Of a stretch of DNA of 64,000 bases, positions 60,103 to 64,000 are shown piece by piece. The stretch is from positions 744,001 through 808,000 of the forward strand of contig NZ_AZQN01000001.1 of NCBI RefSeq assembly GCF_000566685.1. Direction: 5' to 3'. The notes under the pieces were generated by a model, which saw only the letters and a list, made by a program, of their open reading frames with translations, was not told where the DNA came from and ran no database searches. Origin of the DNA: Dyadobacter tibetensis Y620-1 (lineage in GTDB: Bacteria; Bacteroidota; Bacteroidia; Cytophagales; Spirosomataceae). Each line of letters opens with the position of its first letter. The stretch's first letter is position 1. The position numbers and the translations under genes were made by a program.

Positions 60103-60666
60103 ATGCTAGACTTCTTAACAAAACCATGGCCTTGGTATATTTCAGGCCCAATCATCGGACTTACCGTTCCGGCTCTACTTCTTTTGGGCAATAAGTCTTT
60201 CGGCATTTCCTCCTCTTTACGCCATGTATGTGCCATGTGTGTGCCCGCCAAAATACCTTTTTTTCAATACGACTGGAAAAAAGAGGTATGGAATCTCTTT
60301 TTTGTTGGGGGTATATTCCTAGGAGGTGTAATTGCCGCTGTCTTCCTGGCCAATCCCCTCCCTGTAAAGATCGATCCGGTTCTTGCACAGGAACTAGCAG
60401 GATACGGAATTACTAACTTCGACTCTCTCATTCCCACACAAATTATGAATTGGGAGCAACTTCTTACGCTAAAGGGGTTTTTATTGATCGTATTTGGAGG
60501 TTTTCTTGTAGGTTTCGGAACACGTTACGCAGGAGGTTGTACCAGTGGTCACGCCATAATGGGCATTTCTAATCTACAACTTCCTTCACTGATTGCCACC
60601 ATCTGTTTTATGATAGGCGGCTTTGTGATGTCCAACTGGATCCTCCCTATTATCTTATCGCTTTAA
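60103..60666 (+). CDS. YeeE/YedE family transporter, first half
   Basis: The 187-residue membrane protein has about four spans and the family cysteine motif GTRYAGGCTSGHAIMGIS near 140-157, plus HVCAMCVPAK near 44. Such proteins (DUF395) carry thiosulfate across the inner membrane by contact with cysteines. The usual single-chain TsuA is about 350 residues; here the second half is the next gene. Confidence 0.9.
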   Translation: MLDFLTKPWPWYISGPIIGLTVPALLLLGNKSFGISSSLRHVCAMCVPAKIPFFQYDWKKEVWNLFFVGGIFLGGVIAAVFLANPLPVKIDPVLAQELAGYGITNFDSLIPTQIMNWEQLLTLKGFLLIVFGGFLVGFGTRYAGGCTSGHAIMGISNLQLPSLIATICFMIGGFVMSNWILPIILSL

Positions 60667-60698
60667 AAAATTGTATACCAAGTAATAGCAAAAAGCTT

Positions 60699-61199
60699 AT
60701 GAATACCCAGCAAACCCACCAGGAAGATCACACTCGCCGCCACCTTGATGCCATGTGCGTCAACGAAAGCGCGCAAGCTCATCCCTGGTACTATAATTTG
60801 AAATATATGGCCGTGGGAATCGTTTTCGGCATTATTTTTGTAAAGTCAGAAGTAATAAGTTGGTTCCGTATACAGGAGATGTTCCACTTACAGTCCTTTC
60901 ATATGTATGGCATCATCGGCAGTGCGATCATGGTTGGGATGCTTTCTATATTCCTGATAAAACGATTCGATATCCGAACCATACATGGAGAGAAGGTTTC
61001 TATTGCCGACAAAAAGTTTAATAAAGGTCAAATTTACGGGGGATTGCTATTTGGTCTTGGCTGGGGCCTTACCGGTGCATGCCCGGGACCATTATTTGCT
61101 CAGATAGGAATAGGGGCCACAGTAGTTATTATCACCTTATTAAGTGCCATAGCGGGCACCTGGGTATATGGGCGTTTTCGCGACCATTTGCCCCACTAA
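60699..61199 (+). CDS. YeeE/YedE family transporter, second half (DUF6691-like)
   Basis: The 166-residue membrane protein has YNLKYMAVGIVFGIIFVKSEVISWFRIQEMFH and the second cysteine motif GLTGACPGPLFAQIG near 126-140. It completes the transporter begun at 60103, with a 32-bp gap between the genes. Both halves are expected to form one pore for thiosulfate or a related sulfur compound. Confidence 0.9.
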   Translation: MNTQQTHQEDHTRRHLDAMCVNESAQAHPWYYNLKYMAVGIVFGIIFVKSEVISWFRIQEMFHLQSFHMYGIIGSAIMVGMLSIFLIKRFDIRTIHGEKVSIADKKFNKGQIYGGLLFGLGWGLTGACPGPLFAQIGIGATVVIITLLSAIAGTWVYGRFRDHLPH

Positions 61200-61208
61200 T
61201 TTTATTTA

Positions 61209-61925
61209 ATGAATACCATCAGATTATATACCTTACTTTTAATTGTTCTGCACCAGGGCCTGGCCTATGGGCAGGACAACACCAGATATAATGCCTGGAC
61301 CCGGCTCACGGTGCAAACGACACTCAACCCAAGGTTCATCCTAGATAATGAGATTCAACACCGGCGGCAAAATGATTTCGATAATAGAAATTTTTTTTCA
61401 AAAAATTTACTGACTTCTTACAGGAGCTGGATTCATTACCGACCTTCCCGGAAAGTTCAACTCAGTCTTTCTCCCTTCGCATTTTTTAATCAGTATCCGT
61501 CCTACCGGCAGCCTGCCGATGGAAACAAAAGCAATCTACATGAACTTCGCTTCGCTGGAGCTTTCACACTACATCAACCCCTATTTTCCTCTCTATATTT
61601 ATTCAGCAAAACTGGATTGGAATACCGAAGTTTTATCGATCAGACGGATAAACTTAGAGCCCGGGAAAGAATAGGCCTTAGCTATTCCTATAATAACTGG
61701 CAGGTGAGTATCTACGAGGAGTTATTACTGCATGTAGCAGGGGTGCCTATTTCCAATTTTTTTGATCAGAATAGATTATCTGCCTCTATTTCATTATCCC
61801 CAACGGACCGTCTTGGACTAGAGTTTGGCTATATTCATACGGATAAACTTCCTGGTAAAAGTAGTTCACTCACTCAGGAAGAAAATTTGTTTTTAAACCT
61901 TTCCTATAAAATTGGAAAATTGTAA
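61209..61925 (+). CDS. DUF2490 family outer-membrane protein
   Basis: The 238-residue protein has a signal peptide (about 1-20), then alternating beta strands with many aromatic residues (LTVQTTLNPRFILDNEIQHR, SIYEELLLHV, RLGLEFGYIHTDKL), ending in L. This is the small barrel-like DUF2490 family. It lies 9 bp after the transporter gene, so it may serve as an outer-membrane channel in the sulfur module; that link is an inference. Confidence 0.82.
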   Translation: MNTIRLYTLLLIVLHQGLAYGQDNTRYNAWTRLTVQTTLNPRFILDNEIQHRRQNDFDNRNFFSKNLLTSYRSWIHYRPSRKVQLSLSPFAFFNQYPSYRQPADGNKSNLHELRFAGAFTLHQPLFSSLYLFSKTGLEYRSFIDQTDKLRARERIGLSYSYNNWQVSIYEELLLHVAGVPISNFFDQNRLSASISLSPTDRLGLEFGYIHTDKLPGKSSSLTQEENLFLNLSYKIGKL

Positions 61926-62350
61926 GGGAGGATAATTAAGCCATCCAATTGAAAAAAAAGTATCTGGGATTTTAAGAAAACCCTCCTGTTATTATCTATA
62001 TCGATCTGTGCTTTATTTGTTTACAATAATTTAACAAGTTTATGCAGAATCGTCCAAATTCGCTCCATTAAACATTTCCTTGGTTCCGTCACCTGCATCA
62101 GCCTTCCCCTGCTATACGTCTTGCTTAGCATACCGATAAGGTATTGATTTTCAAACAATACGTCACTTTGCATTAGCTTTCCTAAAAGACTGTCCCCTCA
62201 AATATATTTAAAACAACAGCATGGATAAATAGTAGTATATCCAGAAAGAATGCGTCAATAAATATTAACTTTTTGATAACTATAAAAGGAACTTCTTCCT
62301 TGTAATCAAAATTAATTTTGTCCTTTCCCTATTAGTTATACTACTCATTT
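61926..62350 (+). promoter_or_regulatory. 425-bp spacer with a promoter box for the receptor gene
   Basis: No gene is seen. TAATTTTG at 62313-62320 matches TAnnTTTG, 30 bp before the ATG at 62351. No clear terminator for the DUF2490 gene was found. Confidence 0.45.
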
Positions 62351-64000
62351 ATGAAAATTGTAATCTTACTCATTCTATTTTTTTGGATTCCCCCTGCCTT
62401 GCGGGCACAAGATTCCGACAGCTTACGAACGGAATTATTAAAGCAGGTAAACATCACAGCTAACCGCCATACAGAGTCTAGCCTGTCGACAATTGGTTCG
62501 GTAGGAATCATAAAAAACCTCTCTAACTCCAGCCAGCCTGGTAGTACTACCCCCGATGTACTGATGGGTACCACTGGGGTGTTTATGCAAAAAACTACGC
62601 AAGGGGGGGGATCTCCATTTATCAGAGGACTGACCGGCAACCAGACCCTCACACTAATTGACGGCATCCGACTCAACAACAGTACTTTCCGTTATGGCCC
62701 CAATCAATACCTAAACACGGTTGACCCCTTTTCATTGGATAGGATTGAAATATATAGAGGGGGAGGGTCCGTCGCCTATGGAACAGACGCATTGGGAGGA
62801 ACCATTCAGCTGTTCACCCCTACCCTAGCCTATGCCTCTAAGACACAAGCCTATGGTAAAGTTCTGGCTCGCTACGGCACATCAGATATGGAAAAGTCCA
62901 TTCGGGTGCAGGGAGGAATCCAAAGGGAGCGACTCGCACTTCAAGCTGGAATCAGTGTCAAGAAGTTTGGAGATGTGGTAGGGGGAGATACCACGGGTAG
63001 GCAGACCCCAAGTGGCTATACAGACATAGATTTTGATCTTAAGGGAAAATTGAAAATTTCCGAAAACTGGAATGTGATTTTAGCACACCAATCGGTAAAC
63101 CAAAGACATGTACCGGTGTTCTACAGATACCAGTTAGATCAGTATGCTCTTAATGAATTTGATCCTCAGAAACGCTCACTAAGTTATGCCCGTCTGGAGG
63201 GCAGTACCACAAAGAACTTATGGAGCAAAATAACTTTTATTACTTCTTACCAAACCAGTCAGGAAGGACGCAATAGTCAGAAAATCGGAGAAAATAGTCT
63301 AAGAAAGGAGTCCGATGGGATCAAAACCTGGGGATCCTCGCTCAACTTCCAGTCTCAACTAGGCAAAAATTGGACGGCAAGTTCGGGAGTGGAAGTTTAC
63401 TATGACAAAATAAATAGTAAAAGAATTGACATCAATCAGGCCGAAGGCAGCGAAATATCCAAACGAGGGTTATATCCTGACGGCAGCGCCTACCTGAACT
63501 ATGCACTTTACACCCTACACCAATATAGGCTCAATCGCTGGAAAGTCGATTATGGGCTTCGATATAATGGCTTCCATATCAAATTGAATGATCGGGATTT
63601 AGGAACAATCAAGATTAGTCCTAAAGCTTTCGTAGGAAATATAGGTCTGGCCTATCAACCTTCCAGCTTTTCAAATATTTATTTGTCCTTAAACACCGGC
63701 TTCCGTGCTCCCAATATAGACGATATGGGAACCTTGGGCATAGTCGATTTTCGGTATGAATTACCAGCTTATGATCTGCGACCGGAGCGCTCCTACAATT
63801 TTGAAATGGGCTATAAGATACGGTCGGGAAGCTGGGCTATGGGCCTAGCTCTATTTCAAAATTATTTGAATGACCTGATTACCAGAGAGAAGGTGCCAGG
63901 AGAACAGATCAATGGAGTGGATGTCTATATAAAAAGCAATACCGAGAAAGCCCAGATCAGGGGCGCAGAGTTTGAGGCCGAATACCATTTGACGGAATAT
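62351..64000 (+). CDS. TonB-dependent outer-membrane receptor, 5' part (continues past the window)
   Basis: The frame is open from the ATG at 62351 to the last base, giving 550 residues. It starts with a signal peptide (about 1-20), then the plug domain: ELLKQVNITANRHTESS, TTPDVLMGTTGVFMQKTTQGGGSPFIRGLTGNQTLTLIDGIRLNN, and EIYRGGGSVAYGTDALGGTIQLFTP. The barrel begins about residue 160 and includes SLNTGFRAPNIDDMGTLG near 455. The layout resembles haem/haemoglobin-type or copper/cobalamin receptors; the ligand cannot be told. It does not have the STN or carboxypeptidase-like N-terminal domain of SusC. Confidence 0.93.
   Translation, partial: MKIVILLILFFWIPPALRAQDSDSLRTELLKQVNITANRHTESSLSTIGSVGIIKNLSNSSQPGSTTPDVLMGTTGVFMQKTTQGGGSPFIRGLTGNQTLTLIDGIRLNNSTFRYGPNQYLNTVDPFSLDRIEIYRGGGSVAYGTDALGGTIQLFTPTLAYASKTQAYGKVLARYGTSDMEKSIRVQGGIQRERLALQAGISVKKFGDVVGGDTTGRQTPSGYTDIDFDLKGKLKISENWNVILAHQSVNQRHVPVFYRYQLDQYALNEFDPQKRSLSYARLEGSTTKNLWSKITFITSYQTSQEGRNSQKIGENSLRKESDGIKTWGSSLNFQSQLGKNWTASSGVEVYYDKINSKRIDINQAEGSEISKRGLYPDGSAYLNYALYTLHQYRLNRWKVDYGLRYNGFHIKLNDRDLGTIKISPKAFVGNIGLAYQPSSFSNIYLSLNTGFRAPNIDDMGTLGIVDFRYELPAYDLRPERSYNFEMGYKIRSGSWAMGLALFQNYLNDLITREKVPGEQINGVDVYIKSNTEKAQIRGAEFEAEYHLTEY

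Overview
The window looks like a chromosome segment of an aerobic Bacteroidota, most likely a member of the order Cytophagales. Evidence: type IX secretion (T9SS) C-terminal sorting domains on two large secreted proteins, a SusC/SusD pair with its FecR anti-sigma and ECF sigma genes, YtxJ-type bacilliredoxin, Bacteroidota-style -7 promoter boxes (TAnnTTTG) in front of several operons, and near absence of strong Shine-Dalgarno sequences. The genus-level identity is not decidable from the sequence alone. No rRNA, tRNA, IS element, phage or CRISPR array was found.

Layout. 1-16 kb is a patchwork of single genes: a RCC1-like T9SS surface protein, a sulfatase, a Crp-like regulator with a short-chain dehydrogenase, a secreted beta-helix/PDZ protein, a LysR regulator divergent from an MdaB-type quinone reductase, an MFS exporter and a second T9SS protein. 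16-17.5 kb holds an odd accessory patch: a stand-alone N-terminal half of a Bacteroidota RluA-family pseudouridine synthase, followed by a composite tandem repeat. 17.5-22.2 kb carries a disulfide oxidoreductase, two glycosyltransferases of the types seen in arsenosugar clusters, a secreted peroxiredoxin-like protein and a methylthioribose-kinase-like gene.

22.4-35.7 kb is one long minus-strand array: PSD1-type cytochrome protein, DUF1501, a DUF2231/cytochrome/LRR fusion, ECF sigma, FecR, SusC (STN type) and SusD. It reads as a regulated outer-membrane uptake and surface-degradation system. 36-38 kb holds a DUF819 membrane protein, YtxJ and an acetyltransferase.

38.4-45 kb is a complete-looking thiamine operon under a TPP riboswitch: thiS, thiC, a TenI/ThiE-like gene, thiE, thiG, thiH and a ThiF/MoeB-rhodanese fusion; thiD is not in it. 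45-50 kb has a broken-up NADH dehydrogenase set: nuoA alone, then a VOC protein and an RsbQ-like hydrolase/PAS histidine kinase/response regulator module, then nuoB-nuoC with no nuoD after them. 50-57 kb has a thioredoxin-fold protein without catalytic cysteines, an Omp85-like barrel protein and a CarB that lacks the C-terminal allosteric domain.

57-62 kb is a sulfur module: TauE/SafE exporter, persulfide dioxygenase-rhodanese fusion, single rhodanese, a two-gene YeeE/YedE thiosulfate-type transporter and a DUF2490 outer-membrane protein. The window ends inside a TonB-dependent receptor gene.
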